A DNA stretch of 64,000 nucleotides from Cladopsammia gracilis (taxonomy: Eukaryota; Cnidaria; Anthozoa; Scleractinia; Dendrophylliidae), in NCBI GenBank assembly GCA_022457155.1, contig JAJGOT010000114.1, forward strand, positions 1,195,001 to 1,259,000, read 5' to 3'. A program made the translations under genes and the position numbers. Each line of letters opens with the position of its first letter. Positions within the stretch are counted from its first letter, which is position 1. The notes under the pieces were generated by a model, which did not search any database, was not told the origin of the DNA, and saw nothing but the letters and a program-made list of their open reading frames with translations. Positions 1-9,713 of this stretch are shown piece after piece.

Positions 1-828
1 TGTATAATATAACTGAAAGGAAGAAGAGTCCTGTAGCTTTCGGCGTTCGACACGTGTCCACAAATGGCTCGAGAAATAAATGATATACTCATAGAGTGCG
101 TGGCTAAAGTGTACAATACCCGGCCACTTCAATAAAACGTTCTGGGATATGTAAATAAGTGACAAGGTATTCTGGGAAGTGTTTTTTGGATTCTGGGAAG
201 TGTTTTGGATTCTGGAAAGTGTTTTGTACCGATGGGCCACGGTACGAAAGCAAACGAGCCAAACGCGCCAGCTCGTTTGGTATGCGGTAAAACGTGGCCC
301 CCGTATTCTGTATCTTAGACCGAAAAGATCCGAAAACAGAGCTAAAACTGCAAAATGAAACAGTACAACGCACGAAATAACAACCGTTTTCCTGAACCAC
401 CAAAACACAACGTCGACACGTCACAAATGGTCACAAATGCATGTCCACTCACCTCCAAGCAGTACCACAACGGTAAACACGAAGAATTTGATTCATCGGG
501 TGCAGAAAGACCTTTTGTATCAGAATTGTAACAAAAACAGATATGGTCGTCAGAAGTCGATCAAATGAATGACTGTTGCTCGGTCTCAGTTTGGTTCCAA
601 CAATTACACTGTAGTTGTGAACCAAGGTGCGAACCATAAGGTGTATTTAAACATTGTTCTTTCGGGAACACGCTAGATATTGTATATGGGTACAGATATG
701 CAAATGAGCACTAAATTAGTTGGTCGTTCGTCATCCATCTCCCCAGGGTATTACGTTATCCAATGGTCTCGTTTCTTACCGAACATATTCCTGTGAAAGC
801 CTGTCGGTTGGCCCCTTAAGGAAGCTAA
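1..828. other. Left flank without a recognisable gene
   Basis: I recognise no gene here. The short open frames lack domain-like composition. A small direct repeat based on ATTCTGGGAAGTGTTTT occurs about three times near 170-232. The segment ends at a TGTAAAAGTACAAT motif at 829-842, which recurs at 6545-6558 on the other side of the Penelope palindrome. Confidence 0.5.
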
Positions 829-896
829 TGTAAAAGTACAATAAACAAATAAAATGAAAGGCTGATCGTACAGAAAGGAATATATTTTTAACCTTT

Positions 897-944
897 TTAA
901 CCGATTAATTTCGAACGGCACGGCCGTTCTTCTTCAGGGTATAA
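897..944 (-). ncRNA. Mirror copy of the Penelope hammerhead-like fold
   Basis: This is the reverse complement of 6365-6412 and identical in sequence. It sits at the outer end of the left arm, so both outer ends of the palindrome carry the same fold on opposite strands. Confidence 0.45.
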
Positions 945-1173
945 CCGTACTAAAAGAAAAAACGTTACAGATTTGAATATATATAAAAACAAGCGAAAGA
1001 TATGAAATTACATACTTTGTTTATAGTATAAGCTAAATGGATAAAAATATGACGCTGAAAAAACGTTACAGATTTGAATATATAACAAGCGAAAGATATG
1101 AAAATACATACTTTGTTAATGGTATGAGCTTAATGGATAAAAATAGGACGCTAAAATTTACATAAAGTATATA

Positions 1174-1863
1174 TCAAGTTTCATCGCGTCTGTTTAACCC
1201 TTTGGGTTCGAGCGTTTGGCCTTTATCAATAAGATAAGCCTCTCGAGCCTTACGCACGTCGTCACGGTTAGATTTTATAAGCTCAAGCGGGATTAGTTGC
1301 ATGTCGGAGGCAAAATGATTAGGTGAAAGAAAATGTTCTGATACTGCCGTAAGTTTAGAGTTGTCGGGGTGTACTTGTTTGTCGACTGGTCTGCGGTGTT
1401 CGTTGAAGCGTTCTTTCAGTTGTCGTTTAGTCTCTCCAATGTACTGTTTGTTGCATCGTCTGCATTCTACCATGTATACAACGTTTCTAGAATTGCAGTC
1501 AATGTGGTGGTTAATGGTCCTAGTGTTTCCTGTAGAGTGAAATGTGTAATCTGTTTGTCCGTCATTGATGTATTTGCATGTGCGGCAGCGGTTGTTGCCA
1601 CAACGAAAGGAGCCAGGATGTGGGTTAGAGGGCGCAGTGGTGCGTAGTTTAGATCTGACTAGTAAGTCGTTAAGATTTTTAGTACGTCGGAATGCAACGA
1701 GAGGTGTGGCCTTGAATACATTGGCGCAACGGTTAGAGGAGGACAGGATATGAAAGTGTTTGTGTATGATGGATGACAGAGAGCGTAATGCGGGGTTGTA
1801 AGTGATTACAAGGGGAACACGGCTAGGTTGGTTAGCAGAAATGTCTGGGTGTGAATGCTTCTG
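1174..1863 (-). pseudogene. Inverted copy of the Penelope GIY-YIG domain
   Basis: This is the mirror image of 5446-6135, with the same cysteine cluster and QYIGET core and the same frame break relative to the RT. The single base that differs between arms (1642) lies here and is synonymous in this frame (both codons give Arg). Confidence 0.85.
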
Positions 1864-3492
1864 CGCGTGTAATAGTACGAACGCGTTGAAATTCGCGGTT
1901 GAGGAAAGATAGATTGTATCCACGTTTGTTAAGATATGTTTTAAGTTCGTTGGTACGAAGTGTGAAGGTCTCGTCGGAAGAACAGATACGACGAAGTCTG
2001 AGGAAGAGACTAAAGGGGATAGCTCGTTTGGTATGATGAGGATGGCAAGATGAGTGTAGCAGGTACTGATGTTTGTCAGTAGGTTTAGTGTAGAGGTCTG
2101 TTTCGATAGTACCGTTATTGAGAACAACGTTAACGTCCAGAAAAGGTAGAGACTTAGAGGAGTGATTGGATGTAAATTTGAGGGTGGGGTGAATGCTATT
2201 GAGATAAGAAGTGAAGGCAAGGAGGTCCTGTTCAGTATGTGTCCATATCATAAAAATGTCGTCTATGTAACGCCACCAAGTATGGGGCTGGTGTGTTGCG
2301 CGTGAAAGAGCGTCGGTCTCGAATTTAGCAAGGAAAAGATTAGCGTAAGAGGGTGCCATTTTGGTTCCCATAGCAGTTCCGTGTATTTGAAGATAGTGTT
2401 TGTCGTCGAATTCAAAGTTGTTCATAGTAAGTATTATACGTAGGAGGTCGCATAAAGTTTCTGTAGGTACAGTTGAGTTGGAGCGAGTACGTGTGTCCAA
2501 GTAATGTCGACAGGCAGCAATGCCTTCGTTGTGGGGTATGTTGGTGTAGAGCGAAGAAACGTCAAGTGTAACAAGTATAGCATTGTCAGGTAGTTGTCCT
2601 AGTTGTTCAAGTTTGTTAAGAAAGTGCGTAGTGTCTTTGATGAAGGACGGTGTGGTATGAACTAAAGGCTTGAGATGGAAGTCAACAAACTGTGAGATGC
2701 GTTCTGTGGGGTGACCGTTGCTTGATACAATGGGACGTCCGGGGTTTCCTTGTTTGTGTATTTTAGGTAAAACATAAAATCGTCCAGCTTTGGGATTAGT
2801 CTGTATGAGAAAGCGTTTAGTATGGTCGTCGATGATGTCGTCACGATGCATGTGTTCAGCGTAAACTTGTACCCGTTTCTGTATGTCGCCAGTAATGTCG
2901 GTGTCGAGCGTTTTGTAGAATTTACTGTCATTAAGTTGTCGTAAGCATTCAGTGATGTACCAGTCACGGTCCATTACTACAGTGCCAGAGCCTTTGTCGG
3001 CACTTTTAATAATGATGTCAGTCCGTCGGCTGAGTTGTTTACAAGCATTACGTTCGCGTGTCGTCAGGTTGTCACGTACAGTGTCAGGAGTGATATTGAA
3101 GATGTCACGTTCTACAGCGTCTAAGAAAGTGTCTAAAGCAGGGTCTCTGTAAGGAGGAGGAGTCCATGTACCTTTGTTGCGAAAAGGATTAGAGTTGGTT
3201 TGAGGAGGAAAGTCGTGAAAGTATTCAAGTAGTCGCATACGTCGGCTAAATGTATTGAGGTCAGCCTTGACCTCGGTCCAGTTTATGTTGTGAGGAGTAG
3301 GACAGAAAGAGAGACCTCTAGCAAGTACTTGAGTCTCGTCGTGTGTGAGAGTTATGTTACTTAAATTAATAACAGCGTTAGTATCCAGCTGAATGTTGTG
3401 ATTGTTGCGTCTCCAGTATCTAGTCGCGTTTCTGTTGGTAGTCCTACGTTTGCGGCGGCGTGTGTGAGTACGAGTGTGTGTAGGAGGAACGA
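1832..3492 (-). pseudogene. Inverted, N-terminally truncated Penelope RT copy
   Basis: On the minus strand the open frame matches the plus RT residue for residue from the basic THTRRRKRR patch to the stop at 1832, including YIDD. The open frame runs outward to 3529, but residues beyond 3492 come from the spacer read in reverse and are not element protein. It lacks the element's natural start and N-terminal region, so it is a truncated copy. Confidence 0.85.
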
Positions 3493-3530
3493 GACACTCA
3501 AAACACCTCACATCAAGTTTAAGTAACATT

Positions 3531-5477
3531 ATGGAACAGTTAAAATCTACTTGTTCTACAATTACTTATGTTAAAATCAAAGACTTTCTTCAGGCTACTT
3601 CTATTGATCTCCGTGCTGTATTGGAGTCAAAACGTAATAAGAAACAGGCCTTTACTGGTAAGAAAGCTTCTCGTGAGCTTTTGAGCACTCGTCATAATAA
3701 CAGAACTAGCCAGCAACATAACCAATCTCATGAACACGCGCCTAACACTAATAACCTCTCCCATTCACAAATCACGACTAATATTAACACTAACAACCAA
3801 CCTGTCACTACCACTATCGTTCCTCCTACACACACTCGTACTCACACACGCCGCCGCAAACGTAGGACTACCAACAGAAACGCGACTAGATACTGGAGAC
3901 GCAACAATCACAACATTCAACTGGATACTAACGCTGTTATTAATTTAAGTAACATAACTCTCACACACGACGAGACTCAAGTACTTGCTAGAGGTCTCTC
4001 TTTCTGTCCTACTCCTCACAACATAAACTGGACCGAGGTCAAGGCTGACCTCAATACATTTAGCCGACGTATGCGACTACTTGAATACTTTCACGACTTT
4101 CCTCCTCAAACCAACTCTAATCCTTTTCGCAACAAAGGTACATGGACTCCTCCTCCTTACAGAGACCCTGCTTTAGACACTTTCTTAGACGCTGTAGAAC
4201 GTGACATCTTCAATATCACTCCTGACACTGTACGTGACAACCTGACGACACGCGAACGTAATGCTTGTAAACAACTCAGCCGACGGACTGACATCATTAT
4301 TAAAAGTGCCGACAAAGGCTCTGGCACTGTAGTAATGGACCGTGACTGGTACATCACTGAATGCTTACGACAACTTAATGACAGTAAATTCTACAAAACG
4401 CTCGACACCGACATTACTGGCGACATACAGAAACGGGTACAAGTTTACGCTGAACACATGCATCGTGACGACATCATCGACGACCATACTAAACGCTTTC
4501 TCATACAGACTAATCCCAAAGCTGGACGATTTTATGTTTTACCTAAAATACACAAACAAGGAAACCCCGGACGTCCCATTGTATCAAGCAACGGTCACCC
4601 CACAGAACGCATCTCACAGTTTGTTGACTTCCATCTCAAGCCTTTAGTTCATACCACACCGTCCTTCATCAAAGACACTACGCACTTTCTTAACAAACTT
4701 GAACAACTAGGACAACTACCTGACAATGCTATACTTGTTACACTTGACGTTTCTTCGCTCTACACCAACATACCCCACAACGAAGGCATTGCTGCCTGTC
4801 GACATTACTTGGACACACGTACTCGCTCCAACTCAACTGTACCTACAGAAACTTTATGCGACCTCCTACGTATAATACTTACTATGAACAACTTTGAATT
4901 CGACGACAAACACTATCTTCAAATACACGGAACTGCTATGGGAACCAAAATGGCACCCTCTTACGCTAATCTTTTCCTTGCTAAATTCGAGACCGACGCT
5001 CTTTCACGCGCAACACACCAGCCCCATACTTGGTGGCGTTACATAGACGACATTTTTATGATATGGACACATACTGAACAGGACCTCCTTGCCTTCACTT
5101 CTTATCTCAATAGCATTCACCCCACCCTCAAATTTACATCCAATCACTCCTCTAAGTCTCTACCTTTTCTGGACGTTAACGTTGTTCTCAATAACGGTAC
5201 TATCGAAACAGACCTCTACACTAAACCTACTGACAAACATCAGTACCTGCTACACTCATCTTGCCATCCTCATCATACCAAACGAGCTATCCCCTTTAGT
5301 CTCTTCCTCAGACTTCGTCGTATCTGTTCTTCCGACGAGACCTTCACACTTCGTACCAACGAACTTAAAACATATCTTAACAAACGTGGATACAATCTAT
5401 CTTTCCTCAACCGCGAATTTCAACGCGTTCGTACTATTACACGCGCAGAAGCATTCACACCCAGACATTTCTGCTAA
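3531..5477 (+). CDS. Penelope-like reverse transcriptase ORF
   Basis: The frame encodes 648 residues from the ATG at 3531. The frame is open further upstream, but that part lies in the opposite arm, so 3531 is the likelier start. The N-terminus is rich in Asn, Thr and His and ends in a basic patch (THTRRRKRRTTNR). The family-typical block LTHDETQVLARGLSFCP follows. RT motif A is VTLDVSSLYTN with Asp406, and the catalytic motif is YIDD at residues 504-507. The ORF stops at 5477, shortly after the RT thumb region, where the GIY-YIG domain would normally follow in frame; here that domain continues in the +1 frame. Function: target-primed reverse transcription of the element's RNA. The RT assignment is secure; whether the element is active is doubtful because of the frame break. 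Confidence 0.88.
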   Translation: MEQLKSTCSTITYVKIKDFLQATSIDLRAVLESKRNKKQAFTGKKASRELLSTRHNNRTSQQHNQSHEHAPNTNNLSHSQITTNINTNNQPVTTTIVPPTHTRTHTRRRKRRTTNRNATRYWRRNNHNIQLDTNAVINLSNITLTHDETQVLARGLSFCPTPHNINWTEVKADLNTFSRRMRLLEYFHDFPPQTNSNPFRNKGTWTPPPYRDPALDTFLDAVERDIFNITPDTVRDNLTTRERNACKQLSRRTDIIIKSADKGSGTVVMDRDWYITECLRQLNDSKFYKTLDTDITGDIQKRVQVYAEHMHRDDIIDDHTKRFLIQTNPKAGRFYVLPKIHKQGNPGRPIVSSNGHPTERISQFVDFHLKPLVHTTPSFIKDTTHFLNKLEQLGQLPDNAILVTLDVSSLYTNIPHNEGIAACRHYLDTRTRSNSTVPTETLCDLLRIILTMNNFEFDDKHYLQIHGTAMGTKMAPSYANLFLAKFETDALSRATHQPHTWWRYIDDIFMIWTHTEQDLLAFTSYLNSIHPTLKFTSNHSSKSLPFLDVNVVLNNGTIETDLYTKPTDKHQYLLHSSCHPHHTKRAIPFSLFLRLRRICSSDETFTLRTNELKTYLNKRGYNLSFLNREFQRVRTITRAEAFTPRHFC

Positions 5478-6135
5478 CCAACCTAGCCGTGTTCCCCTTG
5501 TAATCACTTACAACCCCGCATTACGCTCTCTGTCATCCATCATACACAAACACTTTCATATCCTGTCCTCCTCTAACCGTTGCGCCAATGTATTCAAGGC
5601 CACACCTCTCGTTGCATTCCGACGTACTAAAAATCTTAACGACTTACTAGTCAGATCTAAACTACGTACCACTGCGCCCTCTAACCCACATCCTGGCTCC
5701 TTTCGTTGTGGCAACAACCGCTGCCGCACATGCAAATACATCAATGACGGACAAACAGATTACACATTTCACTCTACAGGAAACACTAGGACCATTAACC
5801 ACCACATTGACTGCAATTCTAGAAACGTTGTATACATGGTAGAATGCAGACGATGCAACAAACAGTACATTGGAGAGACTAAACGACAACTGAAAGAACG
5901 CTTCAACGAACACCGCAGACCAGTCGACAAACAAGTACACCCCGACAACTCTAAACTTACGGCAGTATCAGAACATTTTCTTTCACCTAATCATTTTGCC
6001 TCCGACATGCAACTAATCCCGCTTGAGCTTATAAAATCTAACCGTGACGACGTGCGTAAGGCTCGAGAGGCTTATCTTATTGATAAAGGCCAAACGCTCG
6101 AACCCAAAGGGTTAAACAGACGCGATGAAACTTGA
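5446..6135 (+). CDS. Penelope-like GIY-YIG endonuclease domain (frameshifted from RT)
   Basis: Reading moves from the RT frame to the +1 frame within about 5440-5477. The start given here is the shift region, not an initiation codon. The domain contains the linker VPLVITYNPALRSLSSII, a cysteine cluster (CGNNRCRTCKYI) typical of the zinc-binding motif before the Penelope nuclease, and a GIY-YIG core: VVYMVECRRCNKQYIGET, then KERFNEHRR. It ends at the stop at 6133-6135. The role in the family is nicking the target DNA for integration. The same frame break is present in the left arm, so it predates or accompanied palindrome formation. Confidence 0.85.
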   Translation, partial: QKHSHPDISANQPSRVPLVITYNPALRSLSSIIHKHFHILSSSNRCANVFKATPLVAFRRTKNLNDLLVRSKLRTTAPSNPHPGSFRCGNNRCRTCKYINDGQTDYTFHSTGNTRTINHHIDCNSRNVVYMVECRRCNKQYIGETKRQLKERFNEHRRPVDKQVHPDNSKLTAVSEHFLSPNHFASDMQLIPLELIKSNRDDVRKAREAYLIDKGQTLEPKGLNRRDET

Positions 6136-6156
6136 TATATACTTTATGTAAATTTT

Positions 6157-6353
6157 AGCGTCCTATTTTTATCCATTAAGCTCATACCATTAACAAAGTA
6201 TGTATTTTCATATCTTTCGCTTGTTATATATTCAAATCTGTAACGTTTTTTCAGCGTCATATTTTTATCCATTTAGCTTATACTATAAACAAAGTATGTA
6301 ATTTCATATCTTTCGCTTGTTTTTATATATATTCAAATCTGTAACGTTTTTTC
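6157..6353 (+). repeat. Two tandem ~96-101 bp units in the Penelope 3' UTR
   Basis: Both units contain ATTTTTATCCATT, AACAAAGTATGTA, TTTCATATCTTTCGCTTG and TTCAAATCTGTAACGTTTTT, with small differences in between. The mirror copies lie at about 956-1152. Tandem 3' UTR units may provide recognition or regulatory sequence, but no function can be read from the sequence. Confidence 0.8.
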
Positions 6354-6364
6354 TTTTAGTACGG

Positions 6365-6412
6365 TTATACCCTGAAGAAGAACGGCCGTGCCGTTCGAAA
6401 TTAATCGGTTAA
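6365..6412 (+). ncRNA. Hammerhead-ribozyme-like fold at the Penelope 3' end
   Basis: Core-like CTGAAGA lies at 6372-6378 (CUGANGA pattern). A perfect 7-bp stem II follows, GAACGGC/GCCGTTC with a CGT loop (6380-6396), then GAAA at 6397-6400. Stem I can form from ACC (6369-6371) with GGT (6407-6409) and TTA with TAA, with one bulged T. The site before stem I reads TC, as a cleavage position requires. Deviations are an extra A at 6379 and a very weak stem III. Hammerhead motifs with short stem III are known in Penelope-like elements. It may be degenerate and inactive. An identical mirror copy is at 897-944 on the minus strand. Confidence 0.45.
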
Positions 6413-6610
6413 AAAGGTTAAAAATATATTCCTTTCTGTACGATCAGCCTTTCATTTTATTTGTTTATAATTATTTCTGCTGATCAGATCCTTCACAAGG
6501 ATCCAGTACTTCCAATTTGTCGAGTGGTCCTTTCATTTAAAAATTGTAAAAGTACAATGCCGGTTTATATGTTCTGACTTTATTGTCTGCACCATTCAAG
6601 ACAATTAAAT

Positions 6611-7120
6611 CAGGGGCGGATTCGGCAGAGAGGCCAAGGGGGCCGCCTCCCCCTTTTTGTCTGGGATTATTTTTTTTAACAAATGGGATGACTCAAGTTT
6701 AATTAGCTCCCATACCACTCCGGTTACTTGGATTTCGTTTGTAAAAAAAGTTCGAGTTGATCCAAGTCATGTTTGATCACAACTACAACTGCATTTTATA
6801 AAATATTTCAACATTTTTCGTTCAATATGGGATCCTGGCATTTGCCAAAATGCACCAGTTTGCACCTCAGAGTAATAAATTATTGTCTCTCATACAATTT
6901 TTTACGGCCTCCTCTTTCTAAGGGGCCGATTACATGGCGAATTTCAGCCCGGCCAACCAGGCTGAAATTTCGTTGTCATTACATGACAAATTTTGTTCAT
7001 GTAATCGCTAACTTCATTTTAAGAGGATTTAATTCGGAAGCCGGGCTGAAATCTCAGCCCGGTCAACCGGGCTGAAATTCGCCATGTAATCGGCCCCTAA
7101 AATTTCCGGATCCGCCCCTG
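6611..7120. mobile_element. hAT-like MITE with CAGGGGCGGAT ends, hosting a second MITE
   Basis: The left end is CAGGGGCGGATTC and the right end is GGATCCGCCCCTG, forming short terminal inverted repeats. CAGGGGCGG-type termini are typical of non-autonomous hAT-like elements. A second element lies inside at 6921-7098. I could not see a clean 8-bp target duplication. Confidence 0.6.
6921..7098. mobile_element. Nested MITE with AGGGGCCGATTACATGGCG termini
   Basis: The ends AGGGGCCGATTACATGGCG and CGCCATGTAATCGGCCCCT are perfect inverted repeats. They extend into TTTCAGCCCGG and its complement, so nearly the whole element can fold. It has no coding capacity. Confidence 0.75.
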
Positions 7121-7411
7121 AACTTGCTGACAGAAATAAAAATAATACAACCAAAATCTATTTACAAATGCCCACTCACTACAGCAGATTGTAGCCGGGA
7201 AGCCAGTCACTTTGTCGAAGCCAGTCGGTACATGTGTTGTATGCTAATTAGTCGACTTCTTTTTCTTGTATGCTAATTTCCTCTTTGTACAAAAGCGCAT
7301 TTGTTTAATCTCTGTTCGCGTTCTGAGGTTGCGCGGGAGATTGGGTCAAGTTACGTGTCGCAAAGCATCATAGGTCTGTTTTGAGGGACGCTTCTCTATA
7401 ACTCGTCGCTT

Positions 7412-8140
7412 TTGAGGAGTCAGAGTCCAAGGAAATATCGAAGGAAATTGAGTTCTGCACATTCTTTCTTCCCCAGAAACTTGTATATCCCTAAACCTGA
7501 GTTAAAGACAGGTAAACATAGCCTTCACTACCGAGGATCGGTCCTCTGGAATAAAATCTCTTTAGAGGCAAGAGAACAGGGAAACCTAACTCTTTTTAAA
7601 TCATTCCTTGAAATACTCTAAGTGAAATTAAGTAAAGTTTAAGTAATTTATATAACTTGTAGTTAAATTATATAACTTTTTACTATGCAAATTTTAGGGG
7701 CTCGTGTAATATAATATTAGGTAATGTCGTTGTACTGCTTCCATTGCTGTATTTTAGGATCACCAATAGTCCAGTTTCGAATTCACTATAACCGCTGAAT
7801 TCAAACACCAATGACACATTGATACAGGGTTAGACTCGACCTGATGTAAAATATTCACAAATTCAGGCGAGAAGATGACCTGTTCAGAGTTCTGTCTATT
7901 GTTTAATTTTCAAATTTCACGCACCTTCTGCCGGTATTTGTGAATATTTTACATCAGGTCGAGTCTAACCCTGTATCAATGTGTCATTGGTGTTTGAATT
8001 CAGCGGTCACAGCGAATTCGAAACTGGACTATTATTATAGTTTTAAATATTTTTGTAATTTTTGTAAAAGTCTTCTTAATTTTTTACGGCTCACTGGAAG
8101 ACCACTTATAGTGAATGTGACACCGTGATGAAATAAAGAT
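7412..8140 (+). mobile_element. 3' end of a non-LTR retrotransposon (LINE), interrupted by a hairpin element
   Basis: The frame 7412-7621 ends with a sequence resembling the C-terminus of CR1/L2-type reverse transcriptases (LHYRGSVLWNKISLEARE). It is followed by a UTR starting near 7695 (TTAGGGGCTCGTGTAATAT) and a 3' end CCGTGATGAAATAAAGAT at 8123-8140, which runs into a trinucleotide tail. The same UTR occurs without interruption at 46041-46234. The 5' part of the element is missing, as expected for 5' truncation. The family assignment is inferred from the C-terminal motif only. Confidence 0.6.
7768..8030. mobile_element. Hairpin (foldback) element inserted in the LINE 3' UTR
   Basis: Arms 7768-7862 and 7937-8030 are inverted repeats of about 94 bp, starting AGTCCAGTTTCGAATTC and ending GAATTCGAAACTGGACT. 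The uninterrupted LINE copy at 46041-46234 reads ACCAATTATTATAG where this copy reads ACCAAT, then the element, then ATTATTATAG. This gives the insertion point and suggests a very short (about 2-bp) duplication. Confidence 0.8.
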
Positions 8141-8290
8141 AGTAGTAGTAGTAGTAGTGGTAGTGGTAGTGGTAGTGGTAGTAGTAGTAGTAGTAGTGGT
8201 AGTGGTGGTGGTAGTGGTAGTGGTAGTGGTGATGGTGGTGGTAGTGGTAGTGGTAGTGGTAGTGGTAGTGGCAGTGGTAGTAGTAGTAGA
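8141..8290 (+). repeat. (AGT)n/(GGTAGT)n microsatellite at the LINE tail
   Basis: About 150 bp of AGT and GGT triplets follow the AATAAAGAT end of the LINE fragment. Long open frames of a single residue type here are artefacts of the triplet repeat. Simple-repeat tails are common at 3' ends of CR1/L2-like elements. Confidence 0.9.
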
Positions 8291-8641
8291 AGTGATCTCC
8301 CCCAGAGAAGTGATCTCCACAAATCCTAGTGTTTTGTACATCCACCTTCAAATTTTCGTTGCGTATGACGAAAATTTCAGCTGAACTACAAAACGCTTCA
8401 GAATCTCATGATTATTGCGTTTATTGCCACAGCTCCTATAAACCAATTCCTTTACACCAAATTGGCTAAATAAACGGTTCACTATCATAATAAATAGTTT
8501 TTACTTGTCAGCCCAAAAAATCTCACGAAGTTGTATAGGCTATAATAGTATGCACAGGCTTTTCATTGGCCCATTTCACATTAGAAGACGGACAAATCGT
8601 CTGGACGGACCAGTCGTCCGACGATTTGTTCGTGTAATGTG

Positions 8642-8802
8642 AATTGCACTTCATAAATGTCGCCTCAATATAACAATGCTTTGCCTTTATTAACTTCGCT
8701 CAAATGACAGCAAATTTAAAGAAAATGAACAAACAGAGTAGGAGAACTGGGTCCTAGCCCCTGATAACGCCGCGGTCCGCCCCACAATCCTCGTCTTTTT
8801 GC
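8642..8802 (+). repeat. DIRS left inverted terminal repeat
   Basis: The core from about 8673 (AACAATGCTTTGCCTTTATT) to 8802 is the reverse complement of 13076-13206, with few mismatches. The outer part AATTGCACTTCATAAATGTC is not in the right terminal repeat but is complemented inside the internal region at 12909-12940. Confidence 0.88.
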
Positions 8803-8825
8803 TTCGCTCGTGTGAAGAAGAAGTC

Positions 8826-9713
8826 ATGTCGAAAGACGGAGAAGACAAAAATGGTTCAACTGAACAGCAAAATCCAGGTAATCCTGACCCATCTTCCGTT
8901 GCTTCCTTTGCTTCGGTGTTCCAGAGCCCGGAATTTGTATCCATGATGTCTAAGGCTTTGTTGCCGACCATTGTAGACGGCGTTAAACATTCTCTGAGCT
9001 CGCCAGCACAAAGCGAGTCACATGGTTCAGGCCAAGCTGAACGATTAATCGGTTCATCCTCCGGTTCAACAAAAGGAAAGTCCTCTCCCAGTACGTCCTC
9101 TGGGTCAACAAAAGGTTCAATGTCTCCCAGTGGTGCCGCTGGGTCATCAAGTGGTATTTCTTACGACCCGCCCGCAAAGATCGTTCGTTTAACTATAGAT
9201 GACGCGAACAACGGGCCGACCGTCTCTGACAGTATTGAACAACAGAAATATGATCCACTAGACGTTGACGATATTCTTGAGTCCTCTTCTCAGCGCTGGC
9301 AAGCGTCGGAAGAACTTTCAGTTTTGCTGAACGTCTGTTTTGTAAAGCCTTTGTCAGGTTTTGACAAGCGAGAAATTGTGCGATCTTGTCCGCGCCCCGA
9401 TGTGGACTGCGTTTACACACCAGTGCTGGACAAATTTCTACCGGACCTGGTACCAAAGTGTAAATCTGAAGATAAAGTCCTCCGCAAAACTCAGGACCTT
9501 CTTCTTGATGCGGCTGGTCCTATTGCTATGTCCTATGAGATGGTCTGGCAGGCCAAAGAAAATTCCCAGTCGCTAGACCTTTCCACACTGTTAAGCTGTC
9601 TGACAAGATCACTGCAACTTCTTGGCAATGTAAACAATCATGTATCCGCCAAACGCAGAGCTCAAGTTCTCAGCAAAATTGGCCCAAAATATGCCTCCCT
9701 CTCATGCAAATGA
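8826..9713 (+). CDS. DIRS gag-like ORF, main part
   Basis: The first ATG is at 8826, and the frame encodes 295 residues to a stop at 9713. The N-terminal half is Ser/Gly/Pro-rich low complexity. The C-terminal half has the DIRS gag-like region (LPDLVPKCKSEDKVLRKTQD, then a helix with LQLLGNVNNHVSAKRRAQVL). The natural C-terminus continues in the +1 frame (9714-9996), so this stop is probably the result of a one-base insertion near 9700. Its role would be a nucleic-acid-binding structural protein. The identification rests on position and similarity to other DIRS gag proteins. Confidence 0.75.
   Translation: MSKDGEDKNGSTEQQNPGNPDPSSVASFASVFQSPEFVSMMSKALLPTIVDGVKHSLSSPAQSESHGSGQAERLIGSSSGSTKGKSSPSTSSGSTKGSMSPSGAAGSSSGISYDPPAKIVRLTIDDANNGPTVSDSIEQQKYDPLDVDDILESSSQRWQASEELSVLLNVCFVKPLSGFDKREIVRSCPRPDVDCVYTPVLDKFLPDLVPKCKSEDKVLRKTQDLLLDAAGPIAMSYEMVWQAKENSQSLDLSTLLSCLTRSLQLLGNVNNHVSAKRRAQVLSKIGPKYASLSCK

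Larger units (their letters stand above)
841..3492 (-). mobile_element. Penelope-like element, 5'-truncated inverted copy (left arm of palindrome)
   Basis: This arm is the reverse complement of 3817-6468. Matching coordinates always sum to 7309 (for example 841/6468, 1174/6135, 1832/5477, 3492/3817), so no indel separates the arms over 2,652 bp. The only difference I found is a single base at 1642 versus 5667, synonymous in the element's reading frame. It carries the C-terminal part of the reverse transcriptase ORF, the GIY-YIG ORF and the 3' untranslated tail, but lacks the N-terminal region found only in the plus copy. Such identity implies a recent or simultaneous origin, or an assembly artefact. 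Confidence 0.9.
3493..6468 (+). mobile_element. Penelope-like retroelement, longer copy with right palindrome arm
   Basis: The plus copy holds the unique spacer 3493-3816 (start codon and N-terminal region), then the arm 3817-6468. Order: reverse transcriptase ORF, GIY-YIG endonuclease ORF in the +1 frame, and a 3' UTR. The UTR has two 96-101 bp tandem units (6157-6252 and 6253-6353), followed by a hammerhead-like fold at 6365-6412. Penelope-like elements are a distinct class whose RT resembles telomerase and which usually encode RT and GIY-YIG as one ORF. A possible target duplication (829-842 and 6545-6558) brackets the whole palindrome with 76 extra bases on the right. Confidence 0.9.

Noticed and set aside
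1369..1753. Short plus-strand frames across the left Penelope arm and their mirror frames
   Set aside because: They are antisense shadows of the GIY-YIG ORF.
8084..8384. Long open frames of repeated Val, Thr, Tyr/His or Leu
   Set aside because: They are translations of the AGT/GGT microsatellite in different frames, not genes.
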